Source of the DNA: Gemmatimonadota bacterium
GTDB lineage: Bacteria; Gemmatimonadota; Gemmatimonadetes; Gemmatimonadales; Gemmatimonadaceae
Direction: 5' to 3'
DNA: 64,000 bases
Assembly (NCBI GenBank): GCA_028287235.1
Contig: JAQBQB010000010.1
Span: 248,001 to 312,000, forward strand
In this document: piece after piece, positions 55,624 through 64,000 of the stretch
Numbering within the stretch: position 1 is the stretch's first letter
Layout of the letters: every line of letters begins with the position of its first letter
Program-made: the position numbers and the translations under genes
Notes under the pieces: model-generated
Database searches by the model: none
What the model saw: only the letters and a program-made list of their open reading frames with translations
What the model was told of the DNA's origin: nothing

Positions 55624-56388
55624 CTAATACTCCTGCTCTGTCGGCCGGATCAGCATCTCGTTCACCGCGACCCGACGCTGGCGCGTCACGATGTACACGA
55701 TCGCGTCGGCGATGTCTTCCGCTTCCAGCCGCTCGAAATGCGAAAAGCGCTCGAGGATGCCCTCGCGCACGCCGCTGCGCACATGATCCACGAGTTCGGT
55801 CTTCACGGCGCCCGGTTCCACGAGCGCCACGCGTACGTGCTGCTTCGTCACCTCCTGCCGCAGCGCTTCGCTGAAGGCGCCTACGCCGAACTTGGTCAGG
55901 TTGTAGACCGCCGTACCGGCGCGCGGAACGCGGCCCGCCGTCGAGCTGATGTTCACCATGTCGGCCACGCCGCGCGGCCCATTCGCGGCGGCGCTCACGA
56001 GATGCGGCAGACCGGCGTGCGCGCAGTAGAGCAGGCCTTTGAGGTTGACGTCGATCATCCGGTCCCACTCTTCGACCGGCGCATCCGCCGCGGGACCGAG
56101 CAGCATGACGCCGGCGTTGTTGACCAGAATGTCGAGACGCGCGAATTGCTTCACCGCTTGCGCGACCGCCGCCTCGGCCTGCTCACGCCGGCTCACGTCG
56201 CCTTCGATCGCGATCGCTCGGCCGCCGAGCGTCGTGATCTCCTTCACGAGTTGGTCCAGCCGCTCCTTGCGGCGCGCCACGAGCGCCACGGCCGCCCCCT
56301 CGGCCACGAGCGCCATCGCCGTGGCCGCACCGATTCCGCTGCTCGCACCCGTGACGAGTGCGACCGTGCCATCGAGTCGTTGGATCAT
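55624..56388 (-). CDS. Short-chain dehydrogenase/reductase
   Basis: 254 residues, classical SDR: TGASSGIG (13-20), NNAG (90-93), Ser148/149, Tyr162 and Lys166 in YNLTK. ARRKER after strand 2 favours NADP(H). EPGAVKTELVDH is typical of the clavulanate dehydrogenase/YdfG-like group. Substrate unknown. The ATG lies one base after the stop of the upstream hydrolase gene, so the two are coupled. Confidence 0.92.
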   Translation of the reverse strand: MIQRLDGTVALVTGASSGIGAATAMALVAEGAAVALVARRKERLDQLVKEITTLGGRAIAIEGDVSRREQAEAAVAQAVKQFARLDILVNNAGVMLLGPAADAPVEEWDRMIDVNLKGLLYCAHAGLPHLVSAAANGPRGVADMVNISSTAGRVPRAGTAVYNLTKFGVGAFSEALRQEVTKQHVRVALVEPGAVKTELVDHVRSGVREGILERFSHFERLEAEDIADAIVYIVTRQRRVAVNEMLIRPTEQEY

Positions 56389-56389
56389 G

Positions 56390-57283
56390 TCAGTCCTTGT
56401 CGCCCAGGTCGCGCGCGTCGAACCGCAGCGTCGCTACGCCTGGCATTGGTTGCGTCAACAGTCGCGCATCACCCGAGCCGCGGACGTAAAGGTCGAGGAA
56501 AGCCGCGGCGTACGCCAGCATTGCGTCGTGCGCGCCGTTCGGCCTGTTGCCCCAACTCGAGTGGCGCGCTCCGTTGAACTCGACGAGGTACTTCGGGCCG
56601 CCCGTCTTGTCGTAGACACCGCCGCGCTTTCGCAGCGCTTCCGTGATGCCGGCGTCGAGCGCGCCACCCTGATACATCACGGGCACCGCGAGGCCCGACA
56701 GCGTTCCGTGCACCAGGAAGGGCTCCGCGTACGGCGCAAGCGCGAGCACCGCGCGCACCGACGGCGCTTTCGACGACGGCCATCCGCCGCCGAGCACGAG
56801 GGCGGTGTACCCGCCGAGCGAATGTCCCGAGACCGCGAGCCGCGAGAGATCGACGTGGTCGCTCCAGGGCGCGGCGGACAATGCCGCGATCACCGCGCGC
56901 ACGTCGTCGGCGCGGTTGGCGAAGGTCCGATCGTTCCACCGCGCCGGTTCGCTGAACGGCAGTGGTGTGCGCGCGGTCGGTCCGGGCTTCCCACACCCGG
57001 CGTCGCGATGAAAGGGCGCGAACACCCAATAGCCGCGCGCGGACAGCCCCTCGGTCATGAAGCGCGATTGAGTCGGACATCCGCCGAGTCCGTGCGAGAA
57101 GATAACGATCGGCTGCGGACCCGGCGAAACGTTCCGAGGCCGCCACACGACTACTTCGCGGCCGCCGAGCGTCACGGTGTCTTCCTGGGCTGGAACGTCG
57201 GAAGCGGCCGTGACGGTCGTAGCCACCGCAAGGGCGGCGGGCAGCACGAGTTTCGTGAGGTAGCGTCGGAAAAAAGTTGGCAT
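56390..57283 (-). CDS. Exported alpha/beta hydrolase (dienelactone hydrolase/PAF-acetylhydrolase-like)
   Basis: 297 residues with a signal peptide (about 1-30). IVIFSHGLGGCPTQS is the oxyanion loop, VSGHSLGGYTAL carries Ser155, a VPVMYQGGALDAG segment probably the Asp, and NGARHSSWGN the His. Overall it resembles secreted PAF-acetylhydrolase/cutinase-like esterases; substrate unknown. It is coupled to the SDR gene downstream and divergent from the DUF4442 gene with a 72-base gap. Confidence 0.88.
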   Translation of the reverse strand: MPTFFRRYLTKLVLPAALAVATTVTAASDVPAQEDTVTLGGREVVVWRPRNVSPGPQPIVIFSHGLGGCPTQSRFMTEGLSARGYWVFAPFHRDAGCGKPGPTARTPLPFSEPARWNDRTFANRADDVRAVIAALSAAPWSDHVDLSRLAVSGHSLGGYTALVLGGGWPSSKAPSVRAVLALAPYAEPFLVHGTLSGLAVPVMYQGGALDAGITEALRKRGGVYDKTGGPKYLVEFNGARHSSWGNRPNGAHDAMLAYAAAFLDLYVRGSGDARLLTQPMPGVATLRFDARDLGDKD

Positions 57284-57355
57284 GTGCGCGAGTTCTCCCA
57301 CCTGCCATATACGCAAGAACGGGGCACGGCATGCCTCGCGAACGGGCTGCCGCCG

Positions 57356-57859
57356 ATGCATGTTTTCCGAGTGAAATCCTTCGACGCTCCGGGCGGCGCA
57401 ATCGCCAAATGGTGGGCCCGCCTCTCGCCGCTCCCCGGCGGCAAGGCGCTGTTCAGCGTTCTGATCGGACGTATGGCGCCATACACGGGCACGCTCGGCG
57501 CTCGCGTGCAGGAGCTCGGCCCCGGCTACGCGCGCTGGACGCTGCGCGACCGGAAGCGCGTCCGCAATCACCTCAACTCGATTCACGCGATCGCGCTCGT
57601 CAACCTCGCCGAGGTCACGAGCGGAACGGCGATGCTCATGGCGCTGCCACGCGGCGTGCGCGGCATCGTGACCAGCCTCTCGATCGAATACCTCAAGAAG
57701 GCGCGAGGCACGTTGACCGCGGAGTGTCGGTGCGACGTACCGCCGATCACCGCCGAGACGTCGATGGACGTGCATGCCGACGTGCGCGACGCAGCCGGCG
57801 ACGTCGTCGCTCGCGCGACCGTTACGTGGCGCCTCTCGCCGCAGCAAGATTCCCGGTAG
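57356..57859 (+). CDS. DUF4442 hotdog-fold thioesterase-like protein
   Basis: 167 residues: KWWARLSPLPGGKALFSVLIGRMAPYTG, then GYARWTLRDRKRVRNHLNSIHAIALVNLAEVTSG with the hotdog central helix, and VTSLSIEYLKKARGTLTAECRC. DUF4442 proteins are hotdog-fold relatives of acyl-CoA thioesterases; activity here is inferred only. It is 29 bases before the Tat-exported epimerase gene on the same strand. Confidence 0.85.
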   Translation: MHVFRVKSFDAPGGAIAKWWARLSPLPGGKALFSVLIGRMAPYTGTLGARVQELGPGYARWTLRDRKRVRNHLNSIHAIALVNLAEVTSGTAMLMALPRGVRGIVTSLSIEYLKKARGTLTAECRCDVPPITAETSMDVHADVRDAAGDVVARATVTWRLSPQQDSR

Positions 57860-57888
57860 CTCCCTTCACCTATCCCTTCAGGATTCCC

Positions 57889-59082
57889 ATGTCCAACCGG
57901 CGCACCTTTCTCAAGTGGACCGCCGCCGTCGGCGGCGCCCTCGGTCTCACACCGCTGTCGTCGCTCCCGCTCGGCGCTGAACCAGTTGCGCCAGACGCCT
58001 CGCGCAAGGCGCGTCGTGTCGAGCGCGCGGCCGTTCCGCTCAACATTCTCATCCTCGGCGGCACCGGCTTCACCGGCCCGGAGCAGGTGGACTACGCGAT
58101 CGCGCGCGGCCATCGCGTCACGCTGTTCAACCGCGGCAAGACGCGGCCCGGCTCCTTCAAGGGGAAGGTGGCCGAGGAGCTGATCGGCGATTTGGGCGGC
58201 GACACCAGCGCGCTGGACGGGAAAAAGTTTGACGTCGTGATCGACAATCCCACAACTCACCCGGCCTGGGTGCGCAACGCGGCGAAGTACCTCAAGGGCA
58301 ACACCAAGCACTACATCTTCGTCTCGACCACGTCGGTGTATCGGGATCAGAGCCAGATCGGCATCAACGAAGACAGCCCCACGACACCGATGCCGGCCGA
58401 CCTCGATCCGTACACGCTCGACGCGGCCGCCGCGGGCAAGTATTACGGGGCGCTCAAGACGCGCGCCGAGCAGGAAGTGCAGACGCAGTATCCCGGCATC
58501 AACACCGTGATCCGCCCCTGCCTCATCGTGGGACCACTCGACCGCACCGACCGCTTCACGTATTGGCCGGCGCGCATCGATCAGGGCGGCGAGGTGTTGG
58601 CGCCCGACAAGCCGGACGATCCCTGTCAGTTCATCGACTCGCGCGATCTCGCCGAATGGACGGTTCGCGTGGCCGAGAACCATGAGCTTGGGCTGTTCAA
58701 CGCCATTGGGCCGGCGCACCCGATGACGATCTCCGAGATGCTGTACGGCGTGAAGGCGATCACCACGGCGGGCGCGCACTTCACGTGGGTGCCGTGGGAA
58801 TTCCTGCAGACGCAGGACGTGAAGCCATGGCGGAACATGACCGTCTGGCAGCCACCTGTCGGCCGGACTGCCGGCTATCAGCGGCGCAGCGCAGCCAAGG
58901 CGATCGCGAAGGGACTCACCTTCCGGCCGCTCGCCGTTACCGCCAAGGACACGCTGGACTGGCACAAGACGCGTCCGCAGAAGGAGCAGGAGGCGACGTT
59001 GAACGGCGAGATCAACGGGCTGTCGATGAAGCGGGAGGCCGAAGTGCTCGCGGCGTGGAAGGCGAAGCAGGCGGCGGGGTGA
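57889..59082 (+). CDS. Tat-exported NAD(P)-dependent epimerase/dehydratase family protein
   Basis: 397 residues. NRRTFLKWTAAVGGALGL at the N-terminus is a twin-arginine signal. After it, LILGGTGFTGPEQVD is the extended-SDR Rossmann loop, VVIDNPTTHP and STTSVYRD continue the fold, and YGALK contains the Tyr-x3-Lys pair. Extended SDRs normally act in the cytoplasm; Tat export lets the folded protein carry its bound dinucleotide out. Substrate unknown. AGGA lies 7 bases before the ATG. A long palindrome follows the gene. Confidence 0.88.
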   Translation: MSNRRTFLKWTAAVGGALGLTPLSSLPLGAEPVAPDASRKARRVERAAVPLNILILGGTGFTGPEQVDYAIARGHRVTLFNRGKTRPGSFKGKVAEELIGDLGGDTSALDGKKFDVVIDNPTTHPAWVRNAAKYLKGNTKHYIFVSTTSVYRDQSQIGINEDSPTTPMPADLDPYTLDAAAAGKYYGALKTRAEQEVQTQYPGINTVIRPCLIVGPLDRTDRFTYWPARIDQGGEVLAPDKPDDPCQFIDSRDLAEWTVRVAENHELGLFNAIGPAHPMTISEMLYGVKAITTAGAHFTWVPWEFLQTQDVKPWRNMTVWQPPVGRTAGYQRRSAAKAIAKGLTFRPLAVTAKDTLDWHKTRPQKEQEATLNGEINGLSMKREAEVLAAWKAKQAAG

Positions 59083-59086
59083 GATA

Positions 59087-59129
59087 GCAGGGAGTCATCC
59101 CAAGCGAGCGCTCGGGATGACTCCCCTGC
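59087..59129. terminator. Long palindrome between convergent genes
   Basis: GGAGTCATCCCAAGCG and its near-perfect complement up to 59124 give about 16 bp (one mismatch) with a 2-base loop, extendable to 59087-59129 with one bulge. It contains the GGATGAC element in both orientations. There is no T-run, but it could stop transcription from both sides. Confidence 0.6.
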
Positions 59130-59132
59130 CGG

Positions 59133-59537
59133 TCAGCTGGTCTTGCGCCCTTCGACGCTCCACTCGTTCCGCCCCTGGACGATGGATCCGGCAACGCCGT
59201 TGCCAATGAACTGCAGCGATACCTTGGCCGCGCCGGTCGACAGCTTGAGGTTGCCCTTGAGCGTGTCGCCGCTCAGCGAGAGGCCGTCGATGATCGCCGG
59301 GCCGGCGTCGTCGGTGATGAACGTCGCTTCGAGACAGCCTTCAATATTCTCTAATAGCACGAGCCCGAGGCCGAGCGCGGTGCCGCCCGCCTTCTTGGTG
59401 ATGACGCGAAACGTGCCGGTGCGATCGGCGGAAACGCACGTCTTTGCCGGCTCGGCGGAGACGGCGCGCGGAGCGGTGGTCGGTTTCGGATCGCTGCCGA
59501 GAAGGCTGAGCGCGAGGAAAGTCGCTGAGATCGTCAT
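59133..59537 (-). CDS. Secreted protein of unknown function
   Basis: 134 residues with an N-terminal hydrophobic signal (MTISATFLALSLLGS) and a beta-rich mature part: KTCVSADRTGTFRVITKK, GCLEATFITDDAGPAI, LKGNLKLSTGAAKVSLQF, VQGRNEWSVEG. Two Cys may form a disulfide. The family is not recognised. GGAG lies about 10 bases before the ATG. The ATG at 59603 would add a His-rich stretch without support. Confidence 0.6.
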   Translation of the reverse strand: MTISATFLALSLLGSDPKPTTAPRAVSAEPAKTCVSADRTGTFRVITKKAGGTALGLGLVLLENIEGCLEATFITDDAGPAIIDGLSLSGDTLKGNLKLSTGAAKVSLQFIGNGVAGSIVQGRNEWSVEGRKTS

Positions 59538-59816
59538 GGTCGGTACTCCGGTGGTTGCTGACGCCGTGCAGTGGTCGTGTGCGTGCTCTACGACGTGAGA
59601 CACCGCGAAGTTTCGGAACGTCGTGTTCGGATTCTGTCGGCGGCGTGTGAGCGATCATGAGTAAATTCATATAACGCCCGCTCGCGGCACGTCGAGGCCG
59701 TGCGACCCCAGATCCCCGCCCGCTCGACGTTCATCCGGCCCCTTGCCCGATCGTCCCACCGACCACAGCTTCGAGGACGCTCTGCTTCGCTCGCGTCTTC
59801 ATCCAAGGCGGACGGC

Positions 59817-62800
59817 ATGCGGCTATCGTGGACCGGCAAGTCGAAGGCCGCGTACAACGGCCCGTGGGAGCTCTTCGAGGTTCTCTACGACGAGTTTCGC
59901 CAGATCGACCCGGCGCTCGCGGTCGACTACTCCACGGTGTGGCGCGTCCAGCCCGCCGACATCGTCGATGAGCAAACTGTAAAACTCCGCATCGAGGAGC
60001 TCGAGCTCATCCCGCGCTGGCCGCGAGGGAGTGCCGGCCTGTTCGCGCAGGCCGCAGCGCGGGCCGTGGAATTGACGCAGAAGCTCGTCCGGTCGCTCAC
60101 CGCGACCCGCGGCGCGATGCGCGTCGAGCCGGCTGCCTCAGCCCAGGCGGCCGCGGTGCCGCCGGACCCCGCCACAGTTCCGCCACTGCCCAGCGACCCC
60201 GCCGCCACGATTCTCGACCGCGCGCTCGCGCTCCCACCCAACGAGCTCGTCGAGATCTGCTGGCGCTACCTCTCCGCCGACCGCGGGCGCGCGCTCCGCG
60301 ACAACGTGCCCGACCTCACGGCGCTCGACGAGCCGAACGCCGTGCGCGAACGCTTCAACCGCCAGGTGTTGGAGGTCGCGTTCAACGGATTGCTCCGGCC
60401 AGCGGCGCATCGCGCGACCGCCGAGCTCTATCGCGCCGCCGATCTCCGCGAAAAGGAGCGCAAGGACGGCGGCACGCCACGCGCGCGTTGGGCACTCTGT
60501 CTTTCCGGCGGCGGTATTCGCAGCGCCTCCTTCTCCCTCGGCGTCATCCAGGGACTCGCGCGGCAGCGCGTCCTCCGCCGCGTGGATTATCTCTCCACCG
60601 TCTCCGGCGGCGGCTACATCGGCTCGTGGCTCACGGCGTGGATGGCCCGCTCGGGACGCGACGCCGTGCTCGCGGCGCTCGACGAGCCAAAGCCGGGCGG
60701 CGACCCGAGCCAGCGCGCGCCAAAATCTCCGCTCGATCCCGATCCTCCGGCAATCCGCCACCTGCGCGCCTTCTCCAACTATCTCGCGCCGCGCAAAGGC
60801 CTCCTTGCCGCCGACGTCTGGACGCTCGGCGCCACGGTCGCGCGCAATCTGCTGCTGAACTGGCTCGTCGTGCTCCCGGTGCTCATCGCCGGCCTCATGG
60901 TGCCGCTCGTCGCGGCGGCGTTCGTCGCCAACCCGCCGTCGATCGGACTGTTCACCTGGATCGCCGCGCTCACGCTGATCGGCCTCGTCGGCGCGGTGAT
61001 GGGCGTCTACTTCGTCCACACCCGCCGGCCCGACGGCACCGACGAAGTGCTGGCGTGCAACGCGCCCTCACCAGAGGCCGAGGCAGCGCGGCTGGTGCGC
61101 AAGGCGCGGAGCGAGCGCGCGTTTCTCGCGCGCTGCCTGCTGCCCATCGTCGTCGGCGCCGTCGCGCTGAACACGGCATGGTCGTGGCTCAACCACGCGT
61201 ACCACACAGGCGAACCACTGCCGCGCCTCTTCACCGTCGCCTTTCCCGTCGAGCGCTCGTGGATGCTGCTCGTCGCGTTCGGCGTCGTCGCGCATCTCGG
61301 CGGATGGCTCATGGCGAAGGCGGCGCTGCAGGCGAGCGGCCGAAGCTCGCGCGCCGAGCTGACGCGCGAGCTCGTCGCCATCGTCGGCACGGGCGCGGTG
61401 GTCGGACTCGGCATCTTCTTTTTGTCCGGCTGGATCGTCACCGGCAGCACGAAGCTGGCCGAGGTTGCGGGTGACCGGCTGTCGATGTTGATCGCGGCCA
61501 TCTCCGGTCTGCCGCTCGATTCCGTCTCGACGCGCCCCGAGTTCTCGCTCTATCCGCAGACCGCCGTCTACGCGATGCTCGCGCTTCCCGCGTTCATCAC
61601 GAGCCTCGTGGTTGCGGGCTTTCTCTACGTTGGCCTCACGAGCCGCGACCGCTTCGACGAAGAGCGCGAGTGGTCGTCGCGCTACAGCGCATGGCTGCTG
61701 CTCGTCGCCGGCGTCTGGCTCGCGCTGTCGAGCATCTCGGTGCTCGGCGGCTGGCTCCTTGGGTCCATCCCGCGCCTGCTCGCCGGCGCGGGTATCGGCG
61801 GCGCGACGGGCTGGATCGCGGCGCTGTTGGGCAAGAGCGCGCACACGCCCGACGAGAACAAGCCGTCGCCTCCACCGATGGCGACGGCGATCAACGTCCT
61901 GAGCAAGGTCGCGCTCGCGCTGGCCGCGCCCGTCGGAGTGGTGCTCATGCTCATGGCGCTCGCCGCGACGGCGGCGCACGTGACGGTCGCCGCGAATGAA
62001 CGACTGTCCGCCATGCGGCTGCACGCCGACCCGCAGTGGGTGCTGGTGGCGCTGCTCGTGCTCTTCATCGCGGCGGGCGCGCTGTTCTCGCTCTACATCG
62101 ACGTCAACAAGTTCTCGCTGCACGCCATGTACCGCGCGCGGCTCATTCGCGCCTACCTCGGCGCGTCGCGGCGTGCCGGCACGCGCGTGCCGAACCCGTT
62201 CACCGGCTTCGATCCGGCGGACAACATGGCGATGCACTGCCTGTGCGACGCCGTGCCGACTGGTCTCGCGAAGCCGCCGATTCACATCCTGAATCTCGCG
62301 CTCAACCTCACGGCGGTGAACAATCTTGAGTGGCAGGATCGCAAGGCGCGTTCATTCACCGTGTCGCAGTATCACGCCGGCGCCTGGGGACTTGGCTACC
62401 GGCGCACGCATCTCGAGGCGAACGGCACGGCCAACGACTATTACGGCGGAACGGAGCAAGGCATCTCGCTGGGAACGGCCATGGCGATCTCCGGCGCCGC
62501 GGCGAGTCCCAACATGGGGTATCACTCCTCGCCCGCCGTCACGTTCCTCATGGCGCTGTTCAACGCGCGGCTCGGATGGTGGCTCGGCAATCCCGGCTGG
62601 GCGGGACGCAAAACGTTCAACTCGGCCAACCCGCGGCGGCTCATCTCGCCGATCTTCGCCGAGCTGCTCGGACTCACGACCGACAGCGAGCCGCTCGTGT
62701 ATCTGTCCGACGGCGGCCACTTCGAGAATCTCGCGCTGTACGAGATGGTCGTGCGCCGCTGCCGGCTCATCATCGCCGTCGATGCATCGTGCGACGAGCG

Positions 62801-63284
62801 CTGTACCTTCGACGACCTCGGGAACGCGATCCGAAAGATCCGCGTGGATTTGGGCGTGCCCGTCGCCTTCGACACCGACCCGTTCGACATCAAGCCGCGC
62901 AGTGAAGACGGCACCGTGCAAAAGGACGGCGGTCACGTCGCCTTCGGACGCGTGCGGTACAGCGCGGTCGATCCGCTCGCCGAGGATGGGCACATCATCT
63001 ACCTCAAGCCCGCACTCACCGGCGACGAGCCGCGCGACGTGTTGGCGTACGCCGAAGCGAGCAAGAGCTTTCCGCACGAGTCGACGTCGGATCAGTTCTT
63101 CAGCGAGCTGCAACTGGAGAGCTATCGCGCGCTCGGCGAGCACTCGGTGACGAAGGTGCTCAACGCCTTCACGCCGCTTGGCGTGGTGCCGGGACCCGAC
63201 GGGCCGGTCGGAGGCGGTGTGCAAGCAGCCGCCGCGACGTACCTCTCGCCCGTCGTTCCGAGCGAGCGCAGCGAGTCGCGGTGA
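59817..63284 (+). CDS. Giant membrane patatin-like phospholipase
   Basis: 1155 residues. A soluble N-terminal region (about 1-220) leads to the patatin start: LSGGGIRSASFSLG (oxyanion loop, about 229-242) and STVSGGGYIGSW with nucleophile Ser263. About ten membrane helices (roughly 340-765) then interrupt the patatin fold. The C-terminal part (about 780-1155) resumes with the catalytic Asp965 in LSDGGHFENLALYEM and an IIAVDASCD strand. Expected activity is lipid acyl hydrolysis at the inner membrane. ATG 59817 has AAGG 9 bases upstream; a GTG at 59700 would add a low-complexity leader. No other patatin-cluster gene adjoins. Confidence 0.88.
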   Translation: MRLSWTGKSKAAYNGPWELFEVLYDEFRQIDPALAVDYSTVWRVQPADIVDEQTVKLRIEELELIPRWPRGSAGLFAQAAARAVELTQKLVRSLTATRGAMRVEPAASAQAAAVPPDPATVPPLPSDPAATILDRALALPPNELVEICWRYLSADRGRALRDNVPDLTALDEPNAVRERFNRQVLEVAFNGLLRPAAHRATAELYRAADLREKERKDGGTPRARWALCLSGGGIRSASFSLGVIQGLARQRVLRRVDYLSTVSGGGYIGSWLTAWMARSGRDAVLAALDEPKPGGDPSQRAPKSPLDPDPPAIRHLRAFSNYLAPRKGLLAADVWTLGATVARNLLLNWLVVLPVLIAGLMVPLVAAAFVANPPSIGLFTWIAALTLIGLVGAVMGVYFVHTRRPDGTDEVLACNAPSPEAEAARLVRKARSERAFLARCLLPIVVGAVALNTAWSWLNHAYHTGEPLPRLFTVAFPVERSWMLLVAFGVVAHLGGWLMAKAALQASGRSSRAELTRELVAIVGTGAVVGLGIFFLSGWIVTGSTKLAEVAGDRLSMLIAAISGLPLDSVSTRPEFSLYPQTAVYAMLALPAFITSLVVAGFLYVGLTSRDRFDEEREWSSRYSAWLLLVAGVWLALSSISVLGGWLLGSIPRLLAGAGIGGATGWIAALLGKSAHTPDENKPSPPPMATAINVLSKVALALAAPVGVVLMLMALAATAAHVTVAANERLSAMRLHADPQWVLVALLVLFIAAGALFSLYIDVNKFSLHAMYRARLIRAYLGASRRAGTRVPNPFTGFDPADNMAMHCLCDAVPTGLAKPPIHILNLALNLTAVNNLEWQDRKARSFTVSQYHAGAWGLGYRRTHLEANGTANDYYGGTEQGISLGTAMAISGAAASPNMGYHSSPAVTFLMALFNARLGWWLGNPGWAGRKTFNSANPRRLISPIFAELLGLTTDSEPLVYLSDGGHFENLALYEMVVRRCRLIIAVDASCDERCTFDDLGNAIRKIRVDLGVPVAFDTDPFDIKPRSEDGTVQKDGGHVAFGRVRYSAVDPLAEDGHIIYLKPALTGDEPRDVLAYAEASKSFPHESTSDQFFSELQLESYRALGEHSVTKVLNAFTPLGVVPGPDGPVGGGVQAAAATYLSPVVPSERSESR

Positions 63285-63350
63285 CAATCGGCGGAGCCAG
63301 GCAAGCAGCTTGCATTTCCCCCGGTTCCGAACTCATCACGGAGCCTCTGC

Positions 63351-64000
63351 ATCCGCGCCCACGACGAAAAGCCCCGCCGCTGGCCTGAACGTCTCTGGAT
63401 CGTCCGCCACGGAGAAAGCGCCGGCAACATCGCGCGCGACGCCGCCACCGCGGCGGGCATTCACGTCATCGACATCGCCGAGCGCGACGTCGACGTTCCA
63501 TTGAGCCCGCTCGGCCACGAACAGTCGGTCGCGCTCGGCAACTGGTTCGCCGGCATGGACCCCGGCTGCCGTCCGACGGCGGTCATCACGTCGACATACC
63601 TGCGTGCGCGCCAGACCGCGGCGCACATCGGCAAGGTCGGCGGCGTCCATCCCGATGCGCGCTTCATCGTCGACGAGCGGCTGCGCGAGCGCGAGTTCGG
63701 CATCCTCGACCGGCTCACGCGCGCCGGCATCGAGCAGCGCTTCCCCGACCAGGCGGCGCTGCGCACGCGCCTCGGCAAGTTCTATCACCGTCCGCCGGGC
63801 GGCGAGAGCTGGTGCGACGTGATCCTTCGCCTGCGCAGCGTGCTCGATACCGTGAGCCTGCACCATAGCCGCCCCGGTTCGCGCGTCCTCATCGTGGCGC
63901 ACCAGGTCGTCGTGCTCTGCCTGCGCTACCTGATCGAGGAGATGACCGAAGAACAGATTCTCGCGATCGACGCCGAAGGCGAGGTCGCGAACTGCGGCGT
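63351..64000 (+). CDS. Histidine phosphatase family protein (partial, runs off the window)
   Basis: At least 216 codons, continuing past the window end. LWIVRHGESAGN is the phosphoglycerate mutase-type RHG motif, with the acceptor His encoded at 63408-63410. Further motifs are STYLRARQTAAHI, DERLREREFGILD and, with the second His, VLIVAHQVVVLCLRYL. No ATG, GTG or TTG occurs in frame between the preceding in-frame stop (63282-63284) and the RHG motif. The start given is an ATC with GGAG 7 bases upstream and is provisional; a frameshift is the alternative. Substrate unknown; cytoplasmic. Confidence 0.75.
   Translation, partial: MRAHDEKPRRWPERLWIVRHGESAGNIARDAATAAGIHVIDIAERDVDVPLSPLGHEQSVALGNWFAGMDPGCRPTAVITSTYLRARQTAAHIGKVGGVHPDARFIVDERLREREFGILDRLTRAGIEQRFPDQAALRTRLGKFYHRPPGGESWCDVILRLRSVLDTVSLHHSRPGSRVLIVAHQVVVLCLRYLIEEMTEEQILAIDAEGEVANCG

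Noticed and set aside
59700-59816. GTG start 117 bases upstream for the patatin gene
   Set aside because: The added residues are Arg/Ser/Pro-rich without features and no Shine-Dalgarno precedes the GTG.

Overview
The window is dense, high-GC bacterial chromosome with a strong G/C bias at third codon positions. It holds about 49 protein genes, no rRNA, tRNA, CRISPR array or transposase, and no gene-free stretch over 300 bases. The gene families point to Gemmatimonadota, probably Gemmatimonadaceae. The evidence is three large FtsX/MacB-type permeases of the acidobacterial duplicated orphan permease (ADOP) kind, two of them behind PadR regulators; a TonB-dependent receptor with a carboxypeptidase-regulatory N-domain; a DUF5916 outer-membrane protein; a FecR-type protein; and many secreted peptidases. 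No marker gene is present, so this placement is inference.

Layout. 1-5.7 kb: a membrane-fused spermidine synthase-like protein, a PspB-like small membrane protein, a YqjM-type old yellow enzyme and RmuC. 5.8-16.1 kb: a TonB-dependent receptor, two secreted proteins of unknown function, an alpha/beta hydrolase and an S9 oligopeptidase. 16.1-22.6 kb: DUF5916 protein, a membrane M28 peptidase, a CheY-like regulator and a lipoprotein. 22.6-38.7 kb: padR-ADOP operon 1, a FecR-type protein with a sigma-region-2-like N-terminus, a penicillin-acylase family enzyme, padR-ADOP operon 2, a LytS/LytTR two-component pair, a metallo-beta-lactamase-fold protein that has lost its metal ligands, and ADOP permease 3. 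38.7-46.1 kb: pyrophosphatase, DUF4337 protein, M19 dipeptidase facing an M55 D-aminopeptidase, two alpha/beta hydrolases and an Omp85-family protein. 46.2-51.4 kb: an ABC transporter with two DUF990 permeases, a 46-residue membrane protein, a MetX-fold protein and a DmpA-type P1 peptidase. 51.4-55.6 kb: an overlapping paoABC-like molybdenum aldehyde oxidase operon whose small subunit carries an extra peroxiredoxin-like domain. 55.6-64 kb: SDR, hydrolase, DUF4442 thioesterase, a Tat-exported NAD(P)-epimerase, a very large membrane patatin and the start of a histidine phosphatase.

Common theme. Much of the window serves the envelope. Exported or membrane peptidases and acylases (S9, M28, M19, M55, P1, penicillin acylase) sit with outer-membrane and export proteins, which suits an organism feeding on peptides and recycling cell-wall D-peptides. 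Regulation visible in sequence includes palindromes at both padR starts, GTGA/ATGA translational coupling in several operons, and a dispersed palindromic GGATGAC element in intergenic gaps.

The most unusual items are the sigma2-FecR fusion, the peroxiredoxin-Tat-2Fe2S fusion, the patatin split by about ten membrane helices, the metal-site-less MBL protein, the receptor with a Spy-like tail, and a histidine phosphatase without a canonical start codon.
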